From Pseudomonas fragi (GTDB taxonomy: Bacteria > Pseudomonadota > Gammaproteobacteria > Pseudomonadales > Pseudomonadaceae), in assembly GCF_900105835.1 (NCBI RefSeq), contig NZ_LT629783.1, positions 2,783,001-2,847,000 of the forward strand: a DNA stretch of 64,000 nt, in the 5' to 3' direction. The position numbers and the translations under genes were made by a program. Positions within the stretch are counted from its first letter, which is position 1; every line of letters begins with the position of its first letter. Below the pieces are notes generated by a model. The model did not search any database. It had not been told where the DNA came from and saw nothing but the letters and a program-made list of their open reading frames with translations. This document shows, one piece after another, positions 53,770-62,221 of this stretch.

Positions 53770-53976
53770 TCATCGCACTGTGTCTGTCCGGCTCTGCGAT
53801 GGCTGGTTGCCCAGGATCCTCAGAGTCTCGCGCGCCTTGGCAACCCTGCCAAGGGCTTTAGCGATGAATGCCGGATCACCTCCAGCTTCGTCCCTGCTTG
53901 CTTCAAGGTAGTGCTGGATATCTTCTTCCGTCTTGAGGAATTCGGAACTGTCCCAACGCGTGAATGTTTCAATCAC
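53770..53976 (-). CDS. Truncated antitoxin, DNA-binding half missing
   Basis: 68 residues. The N-terminal part (FTRWDSSEFLKTEEDIQHYL, then GGDPAFIAKALGRVAKAR) matches the start of the HigA-like addiction-module antidote family, whose members are about 95-100 residues and carry an HTH after this point. Here the sequence leaves the family after AKAR and ends ETLRILGNQPSQSRTDTVR with no HTH; its stop lies near the aryl polyene terminator. It starts within the toxin stop (ATGA). It is probably a deletion remnant, though the toxin-binding part might still work. Confidence 0.7.
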   Translation of the reverse strand: MIETFTRWDSSEFLKTEEDIQHYLEASRDEAGGDPAFIAKALGRVAKARETLRILGNQPSQSRTDTVR

Positions 53977-54278
53977 CTTCCATTCTCCTTAAATGCTTTG
54001 GCAATCAACCGGGCTTGCTTGATATCGCGGATTTGACTGTTCTTGTCTCCAGCGCACAATAAAACGATCCATTGATCACCATGCTTCATTAAGTACAACC
54101 GGTAGCCAGGGCCGTAATCGATCCGCGCTTCGCTTAACCCCGCACCCAGTGATTTAGTGTCCCCCAAATGGCCTTCAGCCATTCGATCAATCCTGACCGC
54201 AATTCGCGCTCGGGCACGGCTGTCGGGCAAGTTTGAAAGCCAGCGGGAAAAGGTAGAGCTGCGAATAATTTCAATCAT
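53973..54278 (-). CDS. RelE/ParE-family toxin
   Basis: 101 residues from ATG 54278 (MIEIIRSSTFSRWLSNLPDS). It has the compact RelE/HigB fold: basic helix RARARIAVRIDRMAEG, LSEARIDYGPGYRLYLMKHG with the conserved Arg/Tyr pair, and VLLCAGDKNSQIRDIKQAR. It is full-length for the addiction-module killer family and looks intact. It precedes the shortened antitoxin gene. Confidence 0.85.
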   Translation of the reverse strand: MIEIIRSSTFSRWLSNLPDSRARARIAVRIDRMAEGHLGDTKSLGAGLSEARIDYGPGYRLYLMKHGDQWIVLLCAGDKNSQIRDIKQARLIAKAFKENGR

Positions 54279-54412
54279 TCGCAAAAGGTAAACTTAAGGC
54301 TACACCTGAAGAATCAGCCCATTACACTCCCTTTCGTCTGAAATAGCAGTTTGTTGATTCAGTCATCGGCGGCCATGTACAAGCACGATCCCTGTCATTC
54401 GCAGGACGATTC

Positions 54413-55312
54413 CTAGACCCTGGCCACGGTCTTGCGCGTCAGCAACTGCGCAAACGCATTCGCCATCGGCGAGTTGTTGCCCTTGCGCTGCACCAGCCAC
54501 ACGGCGGTATTGGCGTCCGGGTCCAGCAGCGGCCGATAGACCACACCCTTGATGCGCATATGCTGGAATGACGCCGGCAGCACCGACACCCCCAATCCCG
54601 CCGACACCAGGCCAATGATGGTCATGGCCTCCCCCGCTTCCTGGGAGATATGCGGGCTGAACCCCGCTACTCGCGCCAGGCTGAGCAATTGTGCGTACAA
54701 GCCGCTGCCGTAGCTGCGCGGGAAGAACACAAACGGCTCGTCCGCCAACGCCGCCAGTTGCATCCCCTCCTCACTGCCCTCGGCCAGGGGGTGATCGGCA
54801 CGGATCACGGCCACCAGCGGCTCGCGAAACAGCTCCACGGCCAGCAGCGACTCCGGTAACGCCAGCGGGCGCATGATGCCGACTTCGATGGACTCGTCCT
54901 CCAGCCCCTCGGCCACCTCGCGGCTGCTCATTTCCTTGAGGTCCAGATGCACCGCCGGGAATGCCTGGCGAAAGGCAAAAATGGCCTGTGGGATGCTGGA
55001 GTTGAACGGCGCCGACGAGGTAAAGCCAATCTTCAGTTCGCCCAGCTCGCCCAACTGCGCACGCCGGGCCACGTCGGCGGCCTTGTCGACCTGGGCCAGC
55101 ACCCGCCGCGCCTCTTCCAGGAACAATCGTCCGGCCTCGCTAAGCGCTACCCGACGGTTGGTGCGATCGAACAAACGCGCCCCCAGTTCCTGCTCCAGTG
55201 CCTGGATCTGCTGGCTCAGCGGTGGCTGGGATATGCCCAGCACCTGCGCCGCCCGGCCAAAATGCAGCTCTTCGGCCACGGCAATGAAGTAGCGCAAATG
55301 GCGCAGTTCCAT
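54413..55312 (-). CDS. LysR-family transcriptional regulator
   Basis: 299 residues. The N-terminal winged HTH is canonical (MELRHLRYFIAVAEELHFGR and QPPLSQQIQALEQELG), with the effector-binding domain from residue 90. It is divergent from the MFS transporter gene and most likely controls it, acting in the 119-base gap. Similar regulators paired with MFS exporters respond to small aromatic or toxic compounds; the ligand here is unknown. Confidence 0.92.
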   Translation of the reverse strand: MELRHLRYFIAVAEELHFGRAAQVLGISQPPLSQQIQALEQELGARLFDRTNRRVALSEAGRLFLEEARRVLAQVDKAADVARRAQLGELGELKIGFTSSAPFNSSIPQAIFAFRQAFPAVHLDLKEMSSREVAEGLEDESIEVGIMRPLALPESLLAVELFREPLVAVIRADHPLAEGSEEGMQLAALADEPFVFFPRSYGSGLYAQLLSLARVAGFSPHISQEAGEAMTIIGLVSAGLGVSVLPASFQHMRIKGVVYRPLLDPDANTAVWLVQRKGNNSPMANAFAQLLTRKTVARV

Positions 55313-55431
55313 ACAACCTCCATTAAGTCGTAAAACCTCTTAAACAGGTCGAATAATATATTGGAAAGAATCGTTAGCCGCCTATATTCTTTTGCCATTG
55401 CCGTTCGGCTTTACCGCACTTTGAGGTCCCC
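55313..55431. promoter_or_regulatory. LysR-MFS divergent promoter region
   Basis: An AT-rich segment holds GAATAATATATT (55351-55362) and CTATATTC (55382-55389), giving inverted GAATA...TATTC arms 34 bases apart that could be the regulator's site. The MFS gene has GAGG ahead of its GTG start. Confidence 0.4.
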
Positions 55432-56712
55432 GTGAAAACTGCCGCTGCACCCCTGGCCCACGAAATCCCGCCGTCCGCGCTGGATGATGTTGTTTCCCAA
55501 CTCAATGATGTGTTTATCGAGAAAGGCACGCCGATGTTTATGCGCACGGTGCTGGCCCTGTTCTCGGGTGGGTTCGCGACCTTCGCCCTGTTGTATTGCG
55601 TACAGCCGATGATGCCGGTGTTGAGCCATGAGTACGGGATCAATGCCGCGCAAAGCAGTCTGATTTTATCCGTGGCCACGGCAATGCTGGCCATTGGTCT
55701 ACTGATTACCGGGCCCATTTCTGACGCCTTCGGCCGCAAGCCGGTGATGGTGTTTGCGTTGTTTTCCGCGGCGCTGTTTACCGTGCTCAGCGCCATGATG
55801 CCAACCTGGGAAGGGGTGCTGGTAACCCGCGCGCTGGTGGGCTTGTCCCTGAGCGGTCTGGCTGCGGTAGCCATGACCTATTTGAGTGAAGAAATCCATC
55901 CGCAGCACATTGGCCTGGCGATGGGCCTGTATATCGGCGGCAACGCCATTGGCGGCATGAGCGGGCGCTTGATCAGCGGTGTATTGATCGACTTTGTCAG
56001 TTGGCACACCGCCATGCTGGTAATTGGCGTGCTGGCGCTGGTGGCCGCAGTGGTGTTTGTGAAAATCCTGCCCGAATCGCGCAACTTCCGCCCGCGCGCC
56101 ATGAACCCGCGCAGCCTGCTCGACGGGTTCACCATGCACTTTCGCGATGCCGGGTTGCCGTGGTTGTTCCTGGAAGCCTTCCTGCTGATGGGCAGCTTTG
56201 TCACCCTGTTCAACTACATCGGTTATCGCCTGCTGGCTGACCCGTACAACATGAATCAGGCCGTGGTGGGCTTGCTGTCGATTGTTTATCTGTCGGGTAT
56301 CTACAGCTCGGCGCAGATTGGCGCGCTGGCCGACAAGCTGGGCCGTCGTCGCGTGTTGTGGGCCGTCATTGTGCTGATGCTGGCCGGTATCGCGCTGACC
56401 CTGCTCACGCCCATCGCGTTTGTGATTATCGGCATGCTGATGTTTACGTTCGGCTTCTTCGGCGCCCACTCGGTGGCCAGTAGCTGGATCGGCCGCCGGG
56501 CCACCAAGGCCAAGGGGCAGGCGTCATCGCTGTACCTGTTCAGTTACTACGCCGGATCGAGCGTGGCCGGCACCCTGGGTGGCGTGTTCTGGCATCTGGC
56601 GGGCTGGAACGGCATCGGCGGGTTTATCACCGGCATGCTGGTGATTGCCCTGTTGGTGGCGTTGCACCTGGCCCGCTTGCCGGTGCTGCCGGGGAATGCG
56701 AAAAGTGCGTAA
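55432..56712 (+). CDS. MFS transporter (YnfM-like)
   Basis: 426 residues from GTG 55432. Twelve helices follow a hydrophilic N-terminus of about 35 residues. The motif-A loop between helices 2 and 3 reads GPISDAFGRKPVMVFAL, and ALADKLGRRRVLW is the equivalent between helices 8 and 9. YCVQPMMPVLSHEYGINAAQ is usual for the YnfM/arabinose-efflux type. It probably exports a small compound under control of the adjacent LysR protein. Confidence 0.9.
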   Translation: MKTAAAPLAHEIPPSALDDVVSQLNDVFIEKGTPMFMRTVLALFSGGFATFALLYCVQPMMPVLSHEYGINAAQSSLILSVATAMLAIGLLITGPISDAFGRKPVMVFALFSAALFTVLSAMMPTWEGVLVTRALVGLSLSGLAAVAMTYLSEEIHPQHIGLAMGLYIGGNAIGGMSGRLISGVLIDFVSWHTAMLVIGVLALVAAVVFVKILPESRNFRPRAMNPRSLLDGFTMHFRDAGLPWLFLEAFLLMGSFVTLFNYIGYRLLADPYNMNQAVVGLLSIVYLSGIYSSAQIGALADKLGRRRVLWAVIVLMLAGIALTLLTPIAFVIIGMLMFTFGFFGAHSVASSWIGRRATKAKGQASSLYLFSYYAGSSVAGTLGGVFWHLAGWNGIGGFITGMLVIALLVALHLARLPVLPGNAKSA

Positions 56713-56722
56713 CTTCCCGTCC

Positions 56723-56745
56723 TGCAGCCGCTGTCGAAGGCTGCA
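56723..56745. repeat. Solitary REP-like hairpin between MFS gene and gspM
   Basis: TGCAGCC-GCTGTCGAA-GGCTGCA forms a 7-bp stem resembling one arm of the GCTGCCGAAGGC-type elements seen at 38700 and 48589. It sits between convergent genes and might help terminate both. Confidence 0.6.
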
Positions 56746-56775
56746 AGCGTGAAAGTCTCGGCGCAAGGCCCTGCG

Positions 56776-57225
56776 TCAGCTCGGGTTGTGGATCTGCAGC
56801 CGGGCCTGGAGGCTGCTATCACGCTTTTCCAGGCTCAGGCTTTCGAAACCTGAGCCCTCCAGCTCAATACGGTTGAGCCAGCCTAACAGCGCGGCCGCAT
56901 CCCCGTTCAGAGTGATGCGCACAACGCCGGCATCCAGTTCAAACTGCTCAACAGTCAACCCCGAGCTGATGGCACTTTCACTCAGACGTGAGGCCAATGG
57001 TTGATCGGATACCCTGGTAACTGACCCGGGTCGCGCCTGCTGGATTTCAGCGGCAAGTGCCATCTGCTTGAAGAACAACCCCCGGGCCGCATCCAGTCGT
57101 TGCTGAGCCGGCAACCAAAGCCCGTAAATGCTGAACACAACCAGCAAAAATACCGCGAGAACACGGCACAATTGACGGTCACGGGACGGCAACTGCGACC
57201 ATCGCTCACGCAACCCCACCTTCAT
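56776..57225 (-). CDS. gspM: Type II secretion protein GspM
   Basis: 149 residues. Bitopic inner-membrane platform protein: short basic cytoplasmic start, helix VLAVFLLVVFSIYGLWLP at 24-41, then a periplasmic coiled segment and a ferredoxin-like domain (FELDAGVVRITLNGDAAALL). It overlaps gspL by 4 bases (ATGA) and ends the operon; no gspN follows. Confidence 0.85.
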   Translation of the reverse strand: MKVGLRERWSQLPSRDRQLCRVLAVFLLVVFSIYGLWLPAQQRLDAARGLFFKQMALAAEIQQARPGSVTRVSDQPLASRLSESAISSGLTVEQFELDAGVVRITLNGDAAALLGWLNRIELEGSGFESLSLEKRDSSLQARLQIHNPS

Positions 57226-58313
57226 GATTCGTCCCCCAGGGTCAGCATGGCCTGCACCCGGTTGCCCTGCTGACTCGCATTGTCCAGGGTGATCGGCAGT
57301 GCGCTTTGGGCGCCTCGCTCGCGCAACTGTTCAATCTGGGCAAAACTGCCGGCAGTGATGCTCAACACCCACCCGATGTTTGCCCGCCACTCCATGCGCT
57401 GCACTTGGACACTGCTGGCGCCGATAACCTGTTCGGTCAATTGAAGCAGCCGCACCATATGTCCGCCCTGCGTGCCCCTGGGGTCTTGCTGCAATGCCTT
57501 GAGTTGTGCGGGCAAATCAATAATGCGGGTTTGCTCCGGGTACAGGGTTTTGAAGCGCTGCTCGCTCATGGCATAAACCCGCGCGGCCTGGCCTTCCAGA
57601 AAACTGCTGCGCAGGTGGGTAAAACCCAGGGCAAGGGCAAACACCAGCAGCGCCGATGCGCTGAGCTGCTGCCACGGCCACCCCTGCACCTGACGTCGAA
57701 AGTCGCCTTGCAGCAGGTTGATGGCCCCTCCCGGCAACGCGCTCCAGTCAATGTTGCGGGCAACCAATGCTGTGCTCATGCGCGCCTTTATCAGCGCCAG
57801 CCCCTGCACTGAGACTGCCAACCTGGCCTCAAGCGCCCCGCCCACAATCCAGCGCCCGCCCCACCATGCCATGCAGGCCTGATCGTGAGGCAGAAGATCC
57901 GCGTCCACTTGCACGCTGACGATGTTCAAACCCCGCTCATGGAGTTGGTCCAGCAACGTTTTGAATCGCTGCTTGTGGACAATCAGCAAGGGATAACGCT
58001 GCTGTGCATCCACCGCTCCGACAGCGATATGCAAGTGCTCCAGATCTTCGGCCAGTTGCTCCTCCACCGCAAATGCAAGGGCTTGCGCGGTGGGTCGACG
58101 CTTGCCCGGCCAGGGCTCGGTCAGCAGCCAGCTGCACATTTCCATCGGCAGGATCAATGTGATACCCCGGCCTTGCAACCCGCCGACAGCCTCGCGCAAT
58201 GTGGTGTGCGCAAACGGCTGCAAGTCGTGCCCGACGAGCACGGGGGCAGTATCGAAATCAAACTCGGCGCTATGGGAAAACCCCGTGGCGGTCAGGTAAA
58301 GCCAGCTGTTCAT
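57222..58313 (-). CDS. gspL: Type II secretion protein GspL
   Basis: 363 residues from ATG 58313 (MNSWLYLTATGFSHSAEFDF), one base overlapping the gspK stop (TGATG). The cytoplasmic actin-like domain binds the ATPase GspE; a single helix lies near residue 240 (LSASALLVFALALGFTHL), and the C-terminal periplasmic domain pairs with GspM. The low overall conservation typical of GspL means the call rests on position and layout. Confidence 0.82.
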   Translation of the reverse strand: MNSWLYLTATGFSHSAEFDFDTAPVLVGHDLQPFAHTTLREAVGGLQGRGITLILPMEMCSWLLTEPWPGKRRPTAQALAFAVEEQLAEDLEHLHIAVGAVDAQQRYPLLIVHKQRFKTLLDQLHERGLNIVSVQVDADLLPHDQACMAWWGGRWIVGGALEARLAVSVQGLALIKARMSTALVARNIDWSALPGGAINLLQGDFRRQVQGWPWQQLSASALLVFALALGFTHLRSSFLEGQAARVYAMSEQRFKTLYPEQTRIIDLPAQLKALQQDPRGTQGGHMVRLLQLTEQVIGASSVQVQRMEWRANIGWVLSITAGSFAQIEQLRERGAQSALPITLDNASQQGNRVQAMLTLGDES

Positions 58314-59167
58314 CAAGAATGCTCGTTGTGTTGGGGTGCTAAAAAACGACGCTGCAACAGACGCCACTGGCCCGTCTGAAGGTTGCCGACCATATCGCTT
58401 TCGAGGCAAAAACGGCTTTGCCCCACGCGCACATGGGTGGTGATCCGAAACCAGCGGCTGTTGATGCCCAGGCCCTCAGCCTGAATGCCCAACCCGATCA
58501 AGGCCGGGCTGAACGTGAAATCCTCGACGCTGGCATAGCCCTGCAACGGTCTGTTGGCCACCAGTTGGCGCGCCAGCTCGGGCGTCACGCCTTCCAGCGT
58601 GGCCAGCACGGTGGCAGGCGCGGTGTTGATATTGACGGGGGCTTCGTTGCCCAGCAGCGCGATCCACGGCCGCATGCGCTCGTACCACTGGCTGTCGACA
58701 CCGGGCAGCCCACGCAACTGGCTGATCTCACTCAAGCCCTGGCCCTGCAGTACGCCGGCATCCAGCGCGGGCAACTCAAGCAGGGTTTGCAGGCGCAACC
58801 AGCGTTGCACCAGTACGGCGTCGGCAGGGCCTTTGCCAAGCAAGGCGGAAAGGTTGAAACGCCCGGCGAGGTCTTCAATGTCGACTTCGATTTGACCATT
58901 GTCGATGCGCAACTGTGGCTGGCCGCTGGTCCAGGCCTGACCGGCAGCTACGGCCACCTTGGGGTCGCGGATCAGGTTACGCAGGTGTTCACGGGCCCAG
59001 CTTTCGCCAGCAAATGCCAGGGTGCGCATCTGCAATTGGTGAATCTGCTGGGCGCTGCTGTGCAGGACCAGACGGTGACTGCGCAGCATGCCTGCGGTAA
59101 TCAGCAGCGCCAGGCTCATGACCAGCAACACGGTCATCAGCGCGATGCCCTGCTGATTACGGCGCAT
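58313..59167 (-). CDS. gspK: Type II secretion minor pseudopilin GspK
   Basis: 284 residues from ATG 59167. Short basic leader RRNQQG followed by the hydrophobic helix IALMTVLLVMSLALLITAGM; GspK lacks the usual glutamate at position 5, as here. LAGRFNLSALLGKGPADAVL and VNINTAPATVLATLEGVTPE (helix-hairpin-helix-like) are typical of the large globular domain. It should cap the pseudopilus tip with GspI and GspJ. Confidence 0.9.
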   Translation of the reverse strand: MRRNQQGIALMTVLLVMSLALLITAGMLRSHRLVLHSSAQQIHQLQMRTLAFAGESWAREHLRNLIRDPKVAVAAGQAWTSGQPQLRIDNGQIEVDIEDLAGRFNLSALLGKGPADAVLVQRWLRLQTLLELPALDAGVLQGQGLSEISQLRGLPGVDSQWYERMRPWIALLGNEAPVNINTAPATVLATLEGVTPELARQLVANRPLQGYASVEDFTFSPALIGLGIQAEGLGINSRWFRITTHVRVGQSRFCLESDMVGNLQTGQWRLLQRRFLAPQHNEHS

Positions 59168-59721
59168 CACGCGCCCTCCGGCAGCAACAGCACACGACGC
59201 ACGCCCTCGAAGCGCCCCACGGAGAGTTGCAGTTCCAGTGCGTGTTGCGCTGCCTTGGGAGCAGGCGTGCCTGCATTGCGCCAACCCGTCTTGCGGTCAA
59301 AAATCCGCCAGCGTACTTCGCGCACATCAGCGAGCAGTTTTTGTTGCTGCAGTGGCGCGCCCTCCTCCAGCCCACGGCTATAACGCCAAAGCTCGCCGTT
59401 CTTGAGTTGATAACTGACGTCCTGCAGCTCACTGCGCGGCAGGCCTAACGGGTTGCGCCAGTTGGCGCGACGCACATTGAGCCGATCGGGGTACAGCGTG
59501 ATCCCCGGGTCTTTGGCTGAGCCCTGAACCTGCAATACATCGCGCTCGATCAACGCCACTGTGCGTTGCAGGCTGCGCAGGGCCTGCTGATGCGCCGTGC
59601 TGCTGCGTTCGGCGCGCACAACGCTGTCAAACAGGCGCCAGCAGCCAAGGCCCAACAAGGCGAAAATTGCGATGGCGATCACCAGTTCAAGCAGGGTGAA
59701 ACCGGCCTGGGGCTTAGTCAT
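59167..59721 (-). CDS. gspJ: Type II secretion minor pseudopilin GspJ
   Basis: 184 residues. Prepilin leader MTKPQAG followed by FTLLELVIAIAIFALLGLGC, with the conserved glutamate at position 5 of the mature protein. The globular part contains VALIERDVLQVQGSAKD, typical of GspJ. Its stop and the gspK start share one base (TGATG). Tip pseudopilin. Confidence 0.92.
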   Translation of the reverse strand: MTKPQAGFTLLELVIAIAIFALLGLGCWRLFDSVVRAERSSTAHQQALRSLQRTVALIERDVLQVQGSAKDPGITLYPDRLNVRRANWRNPLGLPRSELQDVSYQLKNGELWRYSRGLEEGAPLQQQKLLADVREVRWRIFDRKTGWRNAGTPAPKAAQHALELQLSVGRFEGVRRVLLLPEGA

Positions 59722-60082
59722 GCCTGACCGCCAGCCAATGGGTTACAGACTGCACCGCCTGTTCGCTGCCCGCCGGGCTGACCCGCAATTCCACCCGCAG
59801 CAGGCCCGTACCGGGTTCGACCGTGATATGTCGGCTCAAGCGCCAGTCACGTTGCGCATAGGTCACATCAAAGGTTTGTTGCCCCACTGCAGGAGGGACG
59901 CTTTGCAGCTGCATATCAGTGAGGTGATTGTCGGCCAGCCATGCGCCAAACAACCTCGCCTCGACCCTGGCACTCTGGCCCAGCACATACTGGCTGGCAG
60001 ACATGACCGCCGCCGCCAGGGTGGCGAAGATGGCGAGCGCGACCATGACCTCCAGCAGGGTGAAACCTTTTTCAGCCTTCAT
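59714..60082 (-). CDS. gspI: Type II secretion minor pseudopilin GspI
   Basis: 122 residues from ATG 60082 (MKAEKG leader, then FTLLEVMVALAIFATLAAAV), with AGAGGT upstream. VEARLFGAWLADNHLTDMQL is the GspI-specific region. It overlaps gspH by 11 bases and gspJ by 8 bases. Confidence 0.92.
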   Translation of the reverse strand: MKAEKGFTLLEVMVALAIFATLAAAVMSASQYVLGQSARVEARLFGAWLADNHLTDMQLQSVPPAVGQQTFDVTYAQRDWRLSRHITVEPGTGLLRVELRVSPAGSEQAVQSVTHWLAVRHD

Positions 60083-60560
60083 GGGAGACCTCTGGCACAA
60101 CGACCTGCGCATCGCCAAGGCCATCGCTGACAATGCTGCGCCAGCGCTGCGGCGGGCTGTCAAGGTGCAGGCTGAACGCGCTGTTTTCATCGCTGCTCAA
60201 CCACAGCAACTGCGGTACTTGCGCCATTGGTAGCAGGGGCTGTGGGCGGCCTTCCAGGGCCAGGGCCAACACCAGCCCGGAAGGCAGTTGCACACGGCTG
60301 TCTGCCGGTTGCCAGCCAACGCGCTCAAAACGCATTACCTGATAGGCGTCAGGCTCCAGCCGCAGGCCATATTCCTGGCCGTCAAGGACTGCCTTTTCGC
60401 GCAAACCGTACATCACCTCCAGCAGGACATCGGCTTCCAGCCGGGCATTGCGGCTGTTGTTGTCACCCAGGCTGATATGCACCATTGAAGCAAGTACGCC
60501 GACCAGCACAATGACCACCATCACCTCGATCAGGGTGAAACCCGACGACAGTTTGCGCAT
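60072..60560 (-). CDS. gspH: Type II secretion minor pseudopilin GspH
   Basis: 162 residues. Leader MRKLSSG then FTLIEVMVVIVLVGVLASMV. EADVLLEVMYGLREKAVLDG and YGLRLEPDAYQVMRFE match GspH. It lies three bases after gspG. Confidence 0.92.
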   Translation of the reverse strand: MRKLSSGFTLIEVMVVIVLVGVLASMVHISLGDNNSRNARLEADVLLEVMYGLREKAVLDGQEYGLRLEPDAYQVMRFERVGWQPADSRVQLPSGLVLALALEGRPQPLLPMAQVPQLLWLSSDENSAFSLHLDSPPQRWRSIVSDGLGDAQVVVPEVSHEG

Positions 60561-60563
60561 GAC

Positions 60564-61004
60564 TCAATCGCCCCAGTTGCCGATATCCGCGGCGTAGCCT
60601 TCACCACCAGGCATACCGTCCGAACCGAAGGACAGCAGGTCGTAACCCGTCGAGCGCGTGCCCGGGTTCAGGTATTGATAGGGCATGCCCCACGGGTCCA
60701 GCGGCAGGCTTTTGAGATACCCCTGCGGATTCCAGTTTTTCGCTGCAGGCCCCCCGGCCGGGCGCTTGCTCAAGGCTTCCAGGCCTTGCTGGGTTGAGGG
60801 GTAGCTGAAAGTGTCGAGGCGATACATTTCAAGCGCCGTGGCAATCGCCTGAATATCGGTGCGTGCCGCGGTCACCTTGGCCTGATCCGGGCGACTCATG
60901 AACTGCGGCACGACAATGGCACCCAGCACGCCGATGATGACGACCACGACCATGATTTCAATCAGGGTGAAGCCGCGTTGAGAAGACGTTGAAACAGTGC
61001 GCAT
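60564..61004 (-). CDS. gspG: Type II secretion major pseudopilin GspG
   Basis: 146 residues. Leader MRTVSTSSQRG cleaved by prepilin peptidase before FTLIEIMVVVVIIGVLGAIV. YPSTQQGLEALSKRP, LPLDPWGMPYQYLNPG and the calcium-site loop FGSDGMPGGEGYAADIGNW are hallmarks of the major pseudopilin that forms the secretion piston. Confidence 0.96.
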   Translation of the reverse strand: MRTVSTSSQRGFTLIEIMVVVVIIGVLGAIVVPQFMSRPDQAKVTAARTDIQAIATALEMYRLDTFSYPSTQQGLEALSKRPAGGPAAKNWNPQGYLKSLPLDPWGMPYQYLNPGTRSTGYDLLSFGSDGMPGGEGYAADIGNWGD

Positions 61005-61007
61005 CGG

Positions 61008-62219
61008 TCAGTTTACCCATTGGTTGAGGCCAAGAATCGGCAAGAGAATGGCCAGGACGATCAGCAGGACAATGCCGCCCATCAACACCAGCATGATGGG
61101 TTCGAGCAGGCTCACGACCAGCGCGATTCGCGCAGCCAGGGTTTTTTCCTGTTGCTCGGCGGCCCGCGCCAGCATGCTGTCCAGCTCGCCAGCCCGCTCG
61201 CCGCTGGCAATCAGGTGCAGCATCATCGGTGGGATATCACCACTACGCTCCAGCCCCCGGGCCAGGGTGCCGCCTTCACGCACTGAGCGGGCAACATCGA
61301 GCATGCGTCGGCGGATGGCCAGGTTACTGATGACCGTGGCGGCAATTTCCAGCGCATCCACCAGTGGCACGGCGCTTTTGCCCAGGATCGCCAGGGTGCT
61401 GGCAAACCTTGCCGCTTCCATTGCCCGCACCACCCCGCCTGCCAGCGGCAGATTGAGCAACAACACATGCCAGCGCAGCTTCAGCCGTGGCTGGCGCAAT
61501 GCCCAACGGACCGCGCCGCAGGCGGCCAGCAGCACCATCAGCAGCAAACCGCCATGACTGCGCAGCCCATCACTGATGGCAATCATGGCCCGGGTCAGCA
61601 CCGGTAATGGCTGGCCGCTATTGATGTAGATCTTGACCACATCGGGCACGACATAACCGAGCAGGAAACCGACAATCGACAACGAGGCAACCAGCAGAAT
61701 CAGGGGGTAAACCAGTGCCAGCTGAATTTTTTGATGGGACGCCTGACGGGCTTCGCTGTAGTCGGCCAGTTGCTCCAGCACATGACCCAAATGGCCGCTG
61801 CGCTCGCCAGCAGCGACTGTGGCGCGAAACAGTTCCGTAAAGGCCTTGGGGAACGCCGACAGCGCGGCGGCCAGGGTATGGCCTTCAAGCACCCGGCTGC
61901 GCACAGCGGCAAGCAACTGGCTGAGCCGACGTTTTTCACTCTGGGCACTGACTGCAAGCAAGGCTTCATCGAGGGGCAGGCCGGCATGAATCAAGGTCGA
62001 TAACTGCCGGGTGAGCAGCGCCAGCTCGCTTGCCCCCAGCCGGATACCCGATTGCGCATGGCTGGCGCCCTGGCGGTTTTTTCTGACGGCCCCCAGATGA
62101 CTCAGGCGCAGGCCTCGCTCGCGTAAAAGCTGGCGGGCATGGCGCGCACTGTCAGCCTCTTGCAGGCCACGGCAATTGCGTCCATTGGCGTCCTGCGCAC
62201 GGTACTCAAAGGCAGGCAT
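61008..62219 (-). CDS. gspF: Type II secretion inner-membrane platform protein GspF
   Basis: 403 residues, normal length. Two repeats of the T2SF domain (GASELALLTRQLSTLIHAGL near residue 65 and AARFASTLAILGKSAVPLVD near 270) and three transmembrane helices. It starts MPAFEYRAQDANGRNCRG, typical of GspF. Only 2 bases separate it from gspE. Confidence 0.96.
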   Translation of the reverse strand: MPAFEYRAQDANGRNCRGLQEADSARHARQLLRERGLRLSHLGAVRKNRQGASHAQSGIRLGASELALLTRQLSTLIHAGLPLDEALLAVSAQSEKRRLSQLLAAVRSRVLEGHTLAAALSAFPKAFTELFRATVAAGERSGHLGHVLEQLADYSEARQASHQKIQLALVYPLILLVASLSIVGFLLGYVVPDVVKIYINSGQPLPVLTRAMIAISDGLRSHGGLLLMVLLAACGAVRWALRQPRLKLRWHVLLLNLPLAGGVVRAMEAARFASTLAILGKSAVPLVDALEIAATVISNLAIRRRMLDVARSVREGGTLARGLERSGDIPPMMLHLIASGERAGELDSMLARAAEQQEKTLAARIALVVSLLEPIMLVLMGGIVLLIVLAILLPILGLNQWVN

Positions 62220-62221
62220 GC

